The notes beneath the pieces are model-generated. The model worked only from the letters and a program-made list of their open reading frames with translations, made no database searches and had not been told where the DNA came from. The position numbers were made by a program, and so were the translations under genes. From NCBI RefSeq assembly GCF_030811095.1, contig NZ_JAUSQL010000001.1, positions 1,488,001 to 1,552,000 on the forward strand: DNA of 64,000 nt, in the 5' to 3' direction. Source of the stretch: Trueperella abortisuis. Lineage in GTDB: Bacteria; Actinomycetota; Actinomycetes; Actinomycetales; Actinomycetaceae. Positions 1-9,130 of this stretch are shown here, piece by piece. The stretch's first letter is position 1. Every line of letters starts with the position of its first letter.

Positions 1-157
1 CCTGGCCGGCGCGATACCGGTCCGCCCAGCGTTTAGCTGTCGCGGCCGAACACTGAAAACACTCTGCGACACGCCGTAGCGGCCATCCTTCCTCAACGAC
101 AAGCACAGCCAGACGACGACGCCCTTCCGGGGTCAAGGGTGCGTTAGGATGAGTCAT
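1..157 (-). CDS. IS481-family transposase, N-terminal part
   Basis: The minus-strand frame starts at an ATG at 155-157 and runs off the left edge after about 52 codons. The peptide opens MTHPNAPLTPEGRRRL and continues with a helix-turn-helix (RRVAEC through ATAKRWADRYRAG), the usual N-terminus of actinobacterial IS481-type DDE transposases that cut and join the element. The catalytic core lies outside the window, so it cannot be told whether the gene is intact. It reads away from the prophage and is probably a later insertion that cut into, or displaced, the tail genes. Confidence 0.75.
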   Translation of the reverse strand, partial: MTHPNAPLTPEGRRRLAVLVVEEGWPLRRVAECFQCSAATAKRWADRYRAGQ

Positions 158-256
158 GAAGGCCTCCTGGTCAGTATTGGATATTTCTCTATAACCCATA
201 TCCTGCCCGGAGGCCTTCACCTACCTCAACCGTTCACAACCTCCACGGGAAGTACA
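1..256. mobile_element. IS481-type insertion sequence, one end
   Basis: The transposase start is followed by about 100 non-coding bases ending near 256, where the minus strand begins TGTACTTCCCGTGGAGG. A TGT start is the usual terminal inverted-repeat form in this family. The other end and any target duplication are outside the window, so the boundary is an estimate. Confidence 0.5.
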
Positions 257-309
257 ACTAGGGCGTGCTTGACCAGGGATGTGAACACGAGATTTCAAAG
301 GAGAAATGC

Positions 310-1233
310 ATGACCGAAGCCCCTTTCGACCGCGACCGAATCCTCAATAGCGCAGCGCGCTACCTGATTGATGCCCTGAGCGAGCAAGAGATCGCCGCTG
401 TCCCGGTTCTTACTGAGTATGGAAAGGCTCTCCAGCTAAATGGCGAAGGCATGTTGAGCCTCGAGAATCTCGTTGACCAAATGGTTGAGCTCCCTGTCGA
501 ACAGTGGGAGGAGCACCTGCAACGTTGGGCACAATTTGCAGCTGACGCGGCTCACCCTGACGACATCTCCCAGCTAGATGTGGATTCCATCGCCTCAATG
601 ATTCGCAGTCGTGTAATCGCTGAAGACGCATCCGAGAAGAAAACCTACGCGCGACCTGTTGCAGAAGGTCTCGTTGAAATCCTATGTCTCGACTACCCCA
701 ACCGCGTCTTGACGCTGGATGATGATTCTGTTGGGCAGCTTGGGCTGCCGATTGATGAGTTGTACGTGCTTGGCCGGGCTAACACTCAGGCCGAACCTAT
801 CGATGAGCGATTCGAGGAAGACGGCATCCAATTCGTCTCGGGTGACTCCATGTTCATTGCATCCAAGATCACCAATATTCCTGCGCTCCTTGACCAGCTC
901 GGAATCGACGCCCCCGATGGTCTTTTGTTCAGTATCCCTAACCGGTCACTATTGATTTACAAGGTGCCCACCGATTTCGCTGACCTCGTTGGTATCGCAA
1001 ACATGGCCAACGTGTTTACCCCTGAAGCAGGATTTGATAATCCGGGCGGACTCATTAGCGCTGCGGTCTATTACTGGTCGCCAAATGGATCCATTGAATC
1101 TATGACAGGTGATTTCGATGAAACTATGCAGGCAGCAGCAGCTGCAGGCGCGCCCGTTGACGAAATGACACCCCAGACCACAACTGTTATTCGGCCAAGC
1201 AAAGAGTTCACCGACAGATTCATGAAGCATTGA
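310..1233 (+). CDS. Unrecognised 307-residue protein, plus-strand cargo gene in the phage module
   Basis: The open frame extends up to 265 (GTG), but the ATG at 310 follows AAAGGAG at a normal distance, so it is preferred; the product is then 307 residues, starting MTEAPFDRDR. It is acidic and soluble, with no signal peptide or membrane segment. Around residues 195-245 it has a motif-like stretch (DGLLFSIPNRSLLIYKV) that resembles bacterial proteins of unknown function with an 'IPNR.LL.Y' core. It lies between the IS end and the tail-terminator gene and faces against the phage transcription, so it is probably accessory cargo. No function can be assigned. Confidence 0.75.
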   Translation: MTEAPFDRDRILNSAARYLIDALSEQEIAAVPVLTEYGKALQLNGEGMLSLENLVDQMVELPVEQWEEHLQRWAQFAADAAHPDDISQLDVDSIASMIRSRVIAEDASEKKTYARPVAEGLVEILCLDYPNRVLTLDDDSVGQLGLPIDELYVLGRANTQAEPIDERFEEDGIQFVSGDSMFIASKITNIPALLDQLGIDAPDGLLFSIPNRSLLIYKVPTDFADLVGIANMANVFTPEAGFDNPGGLISAAVYYWSPNGSIESMTGDFDETMQAAAAAGAPVDEMTPQTTTVIRPSKEFTDRFMKH

Positions 1234-1239
1234 CACCTG

Positions 1240-1584
1240 CTACGCATACGATGACCAGGCGCACACGTCAACGCCGTAATGATGAAAACCGGTGTCCGGT
1301 TCGAAACCGACATACCTGCGCGCCGTGATAGCCAACCCGGCTTCGAGTAGCGCGGCGGTGAGTCGGTCACGTTCGGCGAGGTAGTTGCCTTTGGTGAATA
1401 GGTTGAGGCGGACTTCCTCGACTTCGACGCCGGGGGTATTGTCGGCGAACACGTCAAACAGGTCAGCCAAAGGCGTGGCAACCAAGTACGTGTCCGGCAC
1501 GGGTGTGGCCGTATAGAGACCGACCGCGATCGGCGAGCCAAGTCGATCAGCGACGGCGGTAATGCGTTCCAGGAGTGCGGTCAT
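1240..1584 (-). CDS. Probable phage tail terminator / tail-completion protein
   Basis: A 114-residue soluble protein, last in the visible head-to-tail series and overlapping the gp10-like gene by four bases (ATGA). Its C-terminal text (RYVGFEPDTGFHHYGVDV) is like small tail-completion proteins of HK97-type siphophages, which cap the tail tube and join it to the head. The assignment rests mainly on gene order (portal, protease, capsid, connector, closure, gp10, this gene) and size. The next expected gene, major tail protein, is missing; a cargo gene and an IS occupy its place. Confidence 0.55.
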   Translation of the reverse strand: MTALLERITAVADRLGSPIAVGLYTATPVPDTYLVATPLADLFDVFADNTPGVEVEEVRLNLFTKGNYLAERDRLTAALLEAGLAITARRYVGFEPDTGFHHYGVDVCAWSSYA

Positions 1585-2015
1585 GGTGCTACCTGATTCA
1601 TTCGCGCAGTCAGTGTTTGTTTCATTGCCTCTGTTGCGGGTCGGCGGGTTTGGGAGCGTGTGGGTGCAAGGAACGGCCTGGCGGGCTGGTTGGAGCGGCC
1701 CTGTTCGAGAACGTTGGCGATCAGGGCGTTCGACCGTCCGTCCCGGCGGTTTTCAGCGAACCCGATCTTCAGGTTGTGCTCACCTTTCGAGTTCACCCGC
1801 ACAGCCGTCGTGCCGAGCGCGCCGAGGAGTTGCCCGGTGGAACGCGATGGGGTTGCTCCTTGGCCGATCGCGGCGGTGAGATTGGCCCGCAGGCGGGGCT
1901 CAACCACGCCAGCACCAACGTTGAGTACCTCGTCGGCGGCTGCGTCGAGCAGCGCGGACGCGGCCTGCAAAGCGTCGATGAAGTTGTTGGGGAGTTGAAT
2001 GTGAACCCGTGCCAT
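1581..2015 (-). CDS. HK97 gp10-like head-tail component
   Basis: The frame is open much further upstream, but ATG 2015 is preceded by AAGGAA and gives a 144-residue protein starting MARVHIQLPNNF. An N-terminal helix is followed by RSTGQLLGALGTTAV and a basic C-terminus rich in TR and AR pairs, as in gp10-type proteins that act in head-tail joining of HK97-like phages. It is translationally coupled by ATGA overlap to the tail-terminator gene. The upstream part of the long frame overlaps the plus-strand cargo gene and is not used. Confidence 0.65.
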   Translation of the reverse strand: MARVHIQLPNNFIDALQAASALLDAAADEVLNVGAGVVEPRLRANLTAAIGQGATPSRSTGQLLGALGTTAVRVNSKGEHNLKIGFAENRRDGRSNALIANVLEQGRSNQPARPFLAPTRSQTRRPATEAMKQTLTARMNQVAP

Positions 2016-2099
2016 CACGTTTCCTTGTGTCGAGGGAAGTTTTAGACTTGAATCAAGAGTTACGGAAATTGAGCTGCGGTTATTGAAGGGATGGCATCT

Positions 2100-2678
2100 A
2101 TGTCGATTGAGCAGGTTGCCTTCGCGATTCCCGCGCGCATCGAGGCTGGACTGGCTACTGGCGAGCTGGTTCGGTACGGAGGCGTCGTACGAGATGGTGC
2201 GGGCCACATCGTGATGCATTTGAAGGAAGTCCCTACTCCGCAGTTCGACAAGGCACTCGCTTCAGCCCGTGCGTTCGCCAAGGCGAACAAGACAACGTTG
2301 ATTGTCGGGACTGTGGCTACCGCCGCCATCGGAGGAACAGCGATTGCTGTTTCAACCATGAAGCGCATGAAGATCAACAAGGCCGATAGACAGTTTCAGG
2401 CTGCGATGTCGGCGTATTTCAAAGCGATCGTTGCTCAAGACATGAACGCTCAGGTCATCGACAAGCTTGACCGCTCCCTTGGAGAGCTACGAGCGCTAAC
2501 TGGAAAGCCGACAACCGACCTGATCGACGGCGACGTCCTCGATTCGCTGATCGACTACAGCCGCAACTTCATCGTCCACAATGCACCGGCCCGGCTCGAG
2601 CAAATTGAACCCGCTCAGTTGGTGAGCTTGGAGAGCTACCTTGCCGAGCAGAAGAAGATCTTCGACCAAGAGAGCTAG
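2100..2678 (+). CDS. Unrecognised single-pass membrane protein, plus-strand cargo gene
   Basis: The ATG at 2100 lies nine bases after GAAGGG and is preferred to ATG 2091; the product is 192 residues. A soluble N-terminal part (about 65 residues) is followed by one hydrophobic segment (TTLIVGTVATAAIGGTAIAV, about residues 65-85), then a basic KRMKIN patch and a helical, probably cytoplasmic, C-terminal domain of about 100 residues. It lies between the gp10-like and head-closure genes on the opposite strand, and its stop codon overlaps the closure-gene stop tail to tail. That fits a moron. Membrane-anchored small proteins in prophages are often superinfection-exclusion or abortive-infection factors, but nothing here proves that. 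Confidence 0.75.
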   Translation: MSIEQVAFAIPARIEAGLATGELVRYGGVVRDGAGHIVMHLKEVPTPQFDKALASARAFAKANKTTLIVGTVATAAIGGTAIAVSTMKRMKINKADRQFQAAMSAYFKAIVAQDMNAQVIDKLDRSLGELRALTGKPTTDLIDGDVLDSLIDYSRNFIVHNAPARLEQIEPAQLVSLESYLAEQKKIFDQES

Positions 2679-3014
2679 GCATTTCCTTCTGGCGCGTTTT
2701 GGTGAGCGACGATTTCGACATAGCGGCCGATCACTTCGACCGTGTCAATCACGAAACGGCCATCGTGAGTGGCGATCTCCATCGACTCGCTCACCTCGAG
2801 GCCGGGCATGGCGCGGATGCGGAATAGGACGGTGGCGTTGGTGTAGGCTGCGCGGTTTACCCACGCGCTCGTGGTGTGCCGGGTCTCCCGATACGCGATA
2901 CGCCCGCACCGTCGCCACAATCCGATCTGACGTCGACGTGAACCCGGCCTTATCCCGCACCGTCACCGGCGCGATCACGTCGATGTGCTCGCGCATGGAA
3001 CCAATCCCAGCCAT
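2675..3014 (-). pseudogene. Phage head-closure protein, broken by a 7-bp duplication
   Basis: Two overlapping frames carry the two halves of a head-tail adaptor (head-closure) protein. The first frame, from ATG 3014 (or 2996), gives MREHIDVIAPVTVRDKAG through IVATVRAYR. The second gives ETRHTTSAWVNRAAY through VEIVAHQNAPEG. They meet at a tandem GCGTATC-GCGTATC (2890-2903). Removing one copy restores AYRETRH and a full protein of about 110 residues. The closure protein seals the packaged head, so the lesion should prevent virion assembly unless the read is wrong. Confidence 0.85.
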
Positions 3015-3020
3015 CGCTCT

Positions 3021-3350
3021 TCACACATTCCATTCGCGGTCGAGTCGGAGCAGATTGTTGACCGCGTTCCACACGGCTTTCGCCGCCTCCGGCATATCTG
3101 CCCAGAATCCGGCGGTCGATCCGTCACGGGATTCATAGAAATGCGTCGCCAGCAACACGATCGCCTGACGTGTCGTCCCCGACATCGGGTGATCCTCGTA
3201 GTAGCCGTCGGGTAGGTGTTGGTAGGCAACCGCGTAGGAGGTGGCAGCCCCCACCAGCGAGCCGATCAAGGCGTCGTCTTCATCGTGGGTGAGGATCAGA
3301 TTCGCCGTCACGAGCTCCACCAGTTCGGCGGGCAGTGTTGGTGTGGCCAT
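3021..3350 (-). CDS. Phage head-tail connector (gp6-like)
   Basis: A helical protein of 109 residues starting MATPTLPAELVELV, with the HDEDDALIGSLVGAATSYAVAY pattern of gp6-type connectors that sit on the portal ring. A GTG at 3362 would add four residues, but AGGAGG lies too close to it, so ATG 3350 is used. It sits directly between the major capsid and head-closure genes, the standard HK97 order, and is probably co-transcribed leftwards with them. Confidence 0.75.
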   Translation of the reverse strand: MATPTLPAELVELVTANLILTHDEDDALIGSLVGAATSYAVAYQHLPDGYYEDHPMSGTTRQAIVLLATHFYESRDGSTAGFWADMPEAAKAVWNAVNNLLRLDREWNV

Positions 3351-3393
3351 CGGGGCTGCCACCTCCTCTCTCAGTGGGTCAACGGGTCAGTGT

Positions 3394-4611
3394 TTAGGCG
3401 GTTGCTTTCTGGGTCAGCACCTTCACCGCTTCGGGTAGGACGAGCTTGCCGTCGAGGCGTTGGGAGGCTAGGAACCCGACTTGACCGCTGGTGGCGAATA
3501 GTTCGTTCAGGCGCTTAAACGAGCGTCCCTGCCGGTCGGCGATCCAGTAATAACCAAGGTCACCGAACGCGACTGTCTTCGCCGATGCTTTGATCTCGGG
3601 CACGAACGCCGAGGCGTGAACCGGTTTGCCGAGGATCATGTCCGGCGCTCCGGCGGTCAGGGCGGGTTGCCACAAGTATTGGCCTTGGGCGTCCTTGAGC
3701 TTGCGCACGGTTTTCACCGTCGCGTCGTTCATCAGCCACACCGCGTTCTTGCGATACGGAGCCCGCAGACGGTAGTGCAGGTCGATGAGATCATCCGCCG
3801 TGATGTCGGTCGGCTTGGCGGTGGTGATGCCTGCTTGGCCGCCGCCAGCAGTGAAGATGCCGGTTGGTTGCCCTGTGCCACTACCGACGAGGAAGGCTTC
3901 TTCTTCGGCTGCGCCGATCCGGCGAGCAAACTCCGAGGCCAAATATGCCTCGACGTCGAAGGCCGCGTCATTGAGCAGTTCCTCGCTGATTTTGAGGAAG
4001 GTGCCGAGCTTAAACGCGCTCAAAGTGATCTGGGAGAAGACTACGTCGGATTCGGTGTAGGGCTTTCCTTCGTCGAGCCAGCCTGCGGTGCCGTGGGTGG
4101 AGACGACCGGGATCTTTCGATCCCCCGAGGTGGTTTGAATAACCTTCGCCAAACCGCGCATGACGTTCTGGTCAGCCAGGGATTGGACGAGGGTGCGTTC
4201 GAACCCGTCCGGCACCAAATAGCCGCCCTCGGTGTCGACACCCTCGCTCAGGGCGTTGCGGACCTCGAGGGGTGAGGCGTTCAGGCGCATCGCATTCCAA
4301 AACGCGCGCTTGTACGAGGCGGAGGCGCGGCCGGTCTTGGTGGGTTCGGTCTCGCCGGTTTGGCCGGGCATCGACGTGAGCGGAGCATGCGTCGCCCTGG
4401 CGAGGTCAGCGTCTAGGCGTTGGGCACGCTCAGCGCGGGCGATCTCAGCAGTTAGCCGCTCAATATCAGCTTCCATCCGCGCATAGGTCTGGTCATCCTC
4501 AGCGGACAGGCAGCCGGTGGTGGTGTCGCGGCGTTCATCGAGAAAGACCTTCGCCTTCTCCCAGGTCTCGGCACGCTTGGTGCGCAGGTCAGAAATAGTC
4601 ATCGTGGACAT
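3394..4611 (-). CDS. HK97-type major capsid protein with scaffold-like N-terminus
   Basis: A protein of 405 residues. Residues 1-80 are charged coiled coil (EADIERLTAEIARAERAQRL), the delta domain that acts as a scaffold and is cut away by the protease encoded upstream. The rest is a HK97 fold, with ALSEGVDTEGGYLVPDGF, IPVVSTHGTAGWLDEG, GSGTGQPTGI and the GDLGYYWIADRQGRSFKRL end typical of the family. An AAAGGAG lies eight bases before ATG 4611. It sits between protease and connector genes. The reading frame is intact. Confidence 0.93.
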   Translation of the reverse strand: MSTMTISDLRTKRAETWEKAKVFLDERRDTTTGCLSAEDDQTYARMEADIERLTAEIARAERAQRLDADLARATHAPLTSMPGQTGETEPTKTGRASASYKRAFWNAMRLNASPLEVRNALSEGVDTEGGYLVPDGFERTLVQSLADQNVMRGLAKVIQTTSGDRKIPVVSTHGTAGWLDEGKPYTESDVVFSQITLSAFKLGTFLKISEELLNDAAFDVEAYLASEFARRIGAAEEEAFLVGSGTGQPTGIFTAGGGQAGITTAKPTDITADDLIDLHYRLRAPYRKNAVWLMNDATVKTVRKLKDAQGQYLWQPALTAGAPDMILGKPVHASAFVPEIKASAKTVAFGDLGYYWIADRQGRSFKRLNELFATSGQVGFLASQRLDGKLVLPEAVKVLTQKATA

Positions 4612-4631
4612 GAAAGTGTTCTCCTTTAGGG

Positions 4632-5510
4632 TTAGTGGGCTTGATTAGTCAGGGCGGCATACAGGTCGACCACCCGCCGACCCACAGGAGCAGTGGACGG
4701 CTGCGTCCCAGGTGGTGGGGTGGGTGGACGGTGATCGGCGAGATGGGCGACGAGACGCTGCTCGGCAGGTTTACGGGCATACACAACTCCACCAGCAGAA
4801 GCGCGTAGCAGGGTGATATTGCCGATCTTCTTCGGTCTGCCGGGTTGGAAAGGCGCGTCCGGCTCATCCTCATCCGGTTCGTCGACGTCTGACTCTTCGG
4901 TGGGGTCGTCGTCCTCATCAGGATCGTCTTCGTCGGGCTTGGCGTTGCGGGTGAGGTACTCGTCAGCGAACCCCATCGCGATGGCAGCCCGCGCGTCCAT
5001 CCAGGTCTCAGCATCCATCAACTTCGCCAACTTCGCCCGGCTCATCCCGGTCCTCAACTCATAGGCGTTAATGATGCTGTCCTTGACGGCGGCGAGCATG
5101 TCGACCGCACGCCCCAGCTCCTCGGCATCCCCGATCGCGAGCGTGGCGGGGTTGTGGATCATCAACATGCTCACTGGGCTCATGGCCACGACAGATCCGG
5201 CCATCGCGATCACGGAGGCTGCTGAGGCCGCGATCCCGTCAATGCAAACGCGGACGTGACCTGAGTAGTCGATGAGCATGTTGTAGATCTGCGCGGCAGC
5301 CACCACATCACCACCCGGGGAATTGATCCACACCGTCACATCCCCACTGCCTGCGTTCAGTTCGGACGCGAACAGGGCTGGGGTGATGTCGTCCTCGAAC
5401 CAGGACTCTTCGGCAACCACCCCGTTAATACGCAAAACCCGGCTGGTATCACTACCCGCCGGGTCTTCACTTGTGGGAGCAGCAGGCTCCCAGTTCCAGA
5501 ACCGTTTCAC
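4632..5510 (-). CDS. Phage head maturation protease, ClpP type
   Basis: A serine protease of 292 residues that processes the capsid scaffold domain during prohead maturation. The ClpP-like core spans about residues 25-190: a INSPGGDV oxyanion-strand motif (62-69), the catalytic serine in IAASAAS (about Ser96) and the catalytic histidine in MLMIHNP (His119). A long acidic linker (EDDPDEDDDPTEESDVDEPDE) near residues 195-220 leads to a basic tail. It overlaps the portal gene by four bases (ATGA) and is followed by the capsid gene, so portal, protease and capsid are translated together. Confidence 0.9.
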   Translation of the reverse strand: MKRFWNWEPAAPTSEDPAGSDTSRVLRINGVVAEESWFEDDITPALFASELNAGSGDVTVWINSPGGDVVAAAQIYNMLIDYSGHVRVCIDGIAASAASVIAMAGSVVAMSPVSMLMIHNPATLAIGDAEELGRAVDMLAAVKDSIINAYELRTGMSRAKLAKLMDAETWMDARAAIAMGFADEYLTRNAKPDEDDPDEDDDPTEESDVDEPDEDEPDAPFQPGRPKKIGNITLLRASAGGVVYARKPAEQRLVAHLADHRPPTPPPGTQPSTAPVGRRVVDLYAALTNQAH

Positions 5511-6838
5511 CGGCTCCTCCTCTCAAAATGTTGGTCAGGTACAAGACCGCCAGTCGGAGGATCGCCCTCCGGCGGCGGCAGACCCGGTGGCGCTTCATCA
5601 CTGGTCGTTGTGGTGGCGTATGCGCCTGCCATGGCAAGCGGCAGCATGTTCCCGTTCACGAGATACAGATCCCCACCCGGGTCTTCTGGGATGCGGTCGA
5701 GGTTCTCGAGGGTGCGAATGTCGTTGGCGGACATCCACCCGTTTTGCCGGGCGACCGCATACCCGTTCATCCTCGACACGTAATCGCCGCGCAGCAGCCC
5801 TTCGACGTTAAACTTCACAAACACGCCCGGTTTCTCACGTGCGCTGAGCAAGGTTTTGGTGATGGCTTGCTCCCAGCGGATCACCCACGGGTCGAGGGTG
5901 TATTTCACGAACTCGAGGCTCTGCTGCTCAATATTCGAAAACGAGCTCTTGTCGAGGTCGCCGATCATGTATGGCGGGATCCGGAAGATCCGGGCGATCT
6001 CGTTGATCTGAAACTTCCGGGTCTCCAAGAACTGGGCTTGCTCAAGTGAAACGGAGATGGGCGTGTATTTCATGCCCTCCTCAAGCACCGCCACCTTGTT
6101 GCTGTTGCGGGCACCACCAAAGGTGGCTTGCCAGGATTCGCGTACCTTGCTCGAGTCTTTGATCGTGCCCGGATGCTCCAACACCCCACCAGGAGCGGCA
6201 CCGTTGGCAAAGAAACTCGCGCCGTAGTCTTCGGTGACCATCGCCATACCGATCGCGTTCTTCGCCATCACAATCGGCGAATACCCAACCAGCCCATCAA
6301 ACCCGAGCCCTGGAATATGCAGCACATCGGCTGGTGTGAGGCGGACGCGTTCCCACTGACCATAAGGCTCATCGCTACTAGTTTTGTACTCGTAGTAGAG
6401 CCTTCCAGTGTCGTCTCTGCCGACACTCATGCGGTTCGGCATCAACGGATACAGCCCGATGACCTCGTCGCGGCCGTTGCGCAACACCTGGGCGTAGGCG
6501 TTACCCCACAACAACAGATGGGTCATCAACGTTTCCCGGAACACAAAACTTGTCATTTCCGGGTTCGGCTCATCATGAAGAAGCCGATAGAGACCGTGAT
6601 CGGTGGCCTTGATTTTCGATCCGTCCGGCCCGGTGCGGTAGACGTGCAGCGGCAGGCCTGCGATCGCCTCGGCGAGGATACGCACGCACGAGTAGACAGC
6701 CGTCATCTGCATCGCCGAGCGTTCGGTCACGGTTCGCCCGGCTGTGGTGGGGCCGAACAAGACCGAATACTGGCCAGACAGCTGATGGTTCGTGGCTTGG
6801 CGGGCGTTAGTGCCGCGCAGCCAATCAAACAACCCCAT
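5507..6838 (-). CDS. Phage portal protein, HK97 family
   Basis: A protein of 443 residues forming the dodecameric DNA-entry ring at one head vertex. Family text includes SAMQMTAVYSCVRILAEAIAGLPLHVY near the N-terminus, NPEMTSFVFRETLMTHLLLWGNAY, and EIARIFRIPPYMIGDL. The final 40 residues are a proline-rich tail. It comes after the large terminase gene in the direction of transcription; one plus-strand cargo gene separates the two. The frame is intact. Confidence 0.93.
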   Translation of the reverse strand: MGLFDWLRGTNARQATNHQLSGQYSVLFGPTTAGRTVTERSAMQMTAVYSCVRILAEAIAGLPLHVYRTGPDGSKIKATDHGLYRLLHDEPNPEMTSFVFRETLMTHLLLWGNAYAQVLRNGRDEVIGLYPLMPNRMSVGRDDTGRLYYEYKTSSDEPYGQWERVRLTPADVLHIPGLGFDGLVGYSPIVMAKNAIGMAMVTEDYGASFFANGAAPGGVLEHPGTIKDSSKVRESWQATFGGARNSNKVAVLEEGMKYTPISVSLEQAQFLETRKFQINEIARIFRIPPYMIGDLDKSSFSNIEQQSLEFVKYTLDPWVIRWEQAITKTLLSAREKPGVFVKFNVEGLLRGDYVSRMNGYAVARQNGWMSANDIRTLENLDRIPEDPGGDLYLVNGNMLPLAMAGAYATTTTSDEAPPGLPPPEGDPPTGGLVPDQHFERRSR

Positions 6839-6868
6839 GAGGAGGCCTTTCGGTGAGAGAATAATGCG

Positions 6869-7498
6869 ATGAGCATAAATTTTGAAGATTTCACACGTGC
6901 TTGGAACGACGATAAGACCCTTGTGTACCCAGCAAATCCGAAAGCCGATGGTGAGCGTTGGTTCTTGCGGACTCGTCCCTCATCAGTTGGGAGATCAGCT
7001 GCCATCATAGGTATCAACCCGTCAACGGCAGTCAAGTTAGGACTACGGCGTGAAGGCTACGACGGGGATCAAACCACTGACAAGCTTCTAAAACGTTTCC
7101 ATAAAGCGGATCTCGAACGCAGCACTCTTCAGCAGAATGAGCCAATCTTCGATGACCTTGTCATCGTGAATCTGATTCCTCACGTAGCTTCTAATTCGAA
7201 TCTGTTTTCTGGCTGGAATCCGTGCAACGACAACCTGCAAATCATGGAGTCGATCACCACTACGAAGCAACTTTGGAACATCGTAGTTGACTCAGTTTCT
7301 GATGTGATCCTGATTTGGGGCAATCCAAATGACAAGGATTATCCGTGGAAACCTTACGTCCTGAAATCGCTAGAACCATATCTGAAATCTTTGACAACCA
7401 ACAAAAAAATTTGGGCTGTTGCGTCCACTGAAGATCCGCACTATCCATATCATCCGAGATACCCGAAATGGACAAATTTACCTTTAACGCAGGTCTAA
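6869..7498 (+). CDS. DUF1643-like protein, plus-strand cargo gene
   Basis: A protein of 209 residues starting MSINFEDFTRAWNDD. It shows the DUF1643 pattern: IIGINPSTA (residues about 45-53), DDLVIVNLIPHVASNSNLF, a central VILIWGNP strand and a C-terminal HPRYPKWTNLPL. The family is common in prophages and has no agreed biochemical role; the fold has been compared to nucleotide or sugar binders, which is inference. It lies head to head with the portal gene (30 bases between start codons), and its stop is six bases from the terminase stop, so it fills the portal-terminase gap on the opposite strand. Its codon use looks more AT-rich than the flanking phage genes. Confidence 0.8.
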   Translation: MSINFEDFTRAWNDDKTLVYPANPKADGERWFLRTRPSSVGRSAAIIGINPSTAVKLGLRREGYDGDQTTDKLLKRFHKADLERSTLQQNEPIFDDLVIVNLIPHVASNSNLFSGWNPCNDNLQIMESITTTKQLWNIVVDSVSDVILIWGNPNDKDYPWKPYVLKSLEPYLKSLTTNKKIWAVASTEDPHYPYHPRYPKWTNLPLTQV

Positions 7499-7503
7499 AT
7501 TAC

Positions 7504-9102
7504 CTAGAGCACCAAGAGCCCGCGCGCGTCATACACCGACGCACCCGCACTGGCGGTGCCGCCTCGGATGGCGCGGTCGAGCGCTATGATGGTGGCGACC
7601 ACGCCGTCGATCTTTTCGGTGGATTTCTGTTTGTCGGGTTTGATGTTTCCCGCCGGGTCGGTGCGCACGTGAATGTTATCCACCATCCACGCCAGCACCG
7701 AGTGCCCGCCATGCGCAAGCCTACCCTCGAGCGCGAGCTTCATCAGCTCTTTGCTGGGTGGGCTCATGTCTTTGAAGCCTTGCCCGAACGGGACGACGGT
7801 GAAGCCCATACCTTCGAGGTTTTGGCTCATCTGGACGGCACCCCACCGGTCAAACGCAATCTCACGAATATCAAACCGGGTGTCGAGCTGTTCGATGTGG
7901 TGCTCAATATGCGCGTAGTGGACGACGTTGCCCTCCGTAGTTTCCAGGAAGCCTTGGGTGTGCCACAGGTCGTAGGGCACGTGATCCCGCGCGACCCGAA
8001 GCGCCAGGTTGTCCTCAGGGATCCAGAACCACGGCGCGATCCGGTATGTCTCGTCTGACCCGTAGGGTGGGAAGACGAGCACGAACGCTGTGATATCCGT
8101 CTTCGATGCGAGATCGAGGCCGCCGTAACACGGACGCCCCTCCAACTCCGCCAAGTCGACCGAGTCGTTGTTCTGGTTCCACACGTGCATCGGCATCCAC
8201 CGCACCGACTGTTTCACCCACTGATTGAGGCGCAGCTGCCGAAATGTGTTCTCCTCAGCCGGGTTCTGGCGAGCCGAGTTACACGCCGCCCGTACCTTGT
8301 CGATCGGCACTGTAACCCCGAGGCTGGGGTTCGCCTTGTGCCACACCGCCTCATCCGTCCAGTCATCATCCAGATCCGCCCCGTAGATCACCGGGTAGAA
8401 CGTCGGGTCGTATTTCTTGCCCGCCAGAATGTCGCGCGCTTTTTGGTGCTGCTCGTAGCAAATGCTGTGGGTGTCGGTTCCTGCGGTGGTGATCAGGAAA
8501 TACAGTGGCTGGGTACGCGCATCACCCGAGCCCTTGGTCATGACGTCAAACAGGGCCCGGTTGGGTTGGGTGTGGAGCTCGTCGAACACCACGCCGGAGA
8601 TGTTGAACCCGTGCTTCGAATACGCCTCAGCTGAGAGGACTTGGTAGAAAGAGTTGGTGGGCTTGTAGATAATCCGCTTCTGCGAACTCAAGATCTTCAC
8701 GCGTTTTGAGAGGGCTGGTGATTGGCGCACCATGTCGGCGGCGACTTCGAACACAATGCTGGCTTGCTGCCGGTCAGCCGCACACCCGTAGACCTCGGCG
8801 GCTTGCTCCCCATCCCCGCACGTCAGCAGCAGCGCGATCGCGGCGGTCAGTTCGGACTTGCCCTGCTTCTTGGAGATCTCCACATAGACGGTGGTGAACT
8901 GGCGGTAGCCATCGGGTTTGATGGTGCCGAACAGGTCGCGCACGATCTGTTCTTGCCAACCCAGCAGCGTGAACGGTGTGCCTGCCCAGCGGCCTTTGGT
9001 GTGGCGCAGCGCCTGAATGAACGCGACAGCGAAATCCGCCTTGCGCTGGTTGTAGGTGGAGCCGTCTGCCATGAACCGGGTTGGCGTGTAACTTGCGGCC
9101 AT
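7504..9102 (-). CDS. Phage terminase large subunit
   Basis: The packaging ATPase and nuclease, 532 residues from ATG 9102, which follows AAGGAAGGAG; the frame is open 19 codons further upstream without a ribosome site. The ATPase has a Walker A-like SKKQGKS (about 77-83) and a Walker B VVFDELH (about 172-178). The C-terminal RNase H-like nuclease carries GGLDLASKTDITAF and acidic residues further on, ending with a KIDGVVATIIALDRA helix. It drives DNA into the head through the portal. An intrinsic terminator-like hairpin lies just upstream, so it may have its own promoter or receive readthrough. Confidence 0.93.
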   Translation of the reverse strand: MAASYTPTRFMADGSTYNQRKADFAVAFIQALRHTKGRWAGTPFTLLGWQEQIVRDLFGTIKPDGYRQFTTVYVEISKKQGKSELTAAIALLLTCGDGEQAAEVYGCAADRQQASIVFEVAADMVRQSPALSKRVKILSSQKRIIYKPTNSFYQVLSAEAYSKHGFNISGVVFDELHTQPNRALFDVMTKGSGDARTQPLYFLITTAGTDTHSICYEQHQKARDILAGKKYDPTFYPVIYGADLDDDWTDEAVWHKANPSLGVTVPIDKVRAACNSARQNPAEENTFRQLRLNQWVKQSVRWMPMHVWNQNNDSVDLAELEGRPCYGGLDLASKTDITAFVLVFPPYGSDETYRIAPWFWIPEDNLALRVARDHVPYDLWHTQGFLETTEGNVVHYAHIEHHIEQLDTRFDIREIAFDRWGAVQMSQNLEGMGFTVVPFGQGFKDMSPPSKELMKLALEGRLAHGGHSVLAWMVDNIHVRTDPAGNIKPDKQKSTEKIDGVVATIIALDRAIRGGTASAGASVYDARGLLVL

Positions 9103-9130
9103 GGTGGGTGGGCTCCTTCCTTGGGTATAA

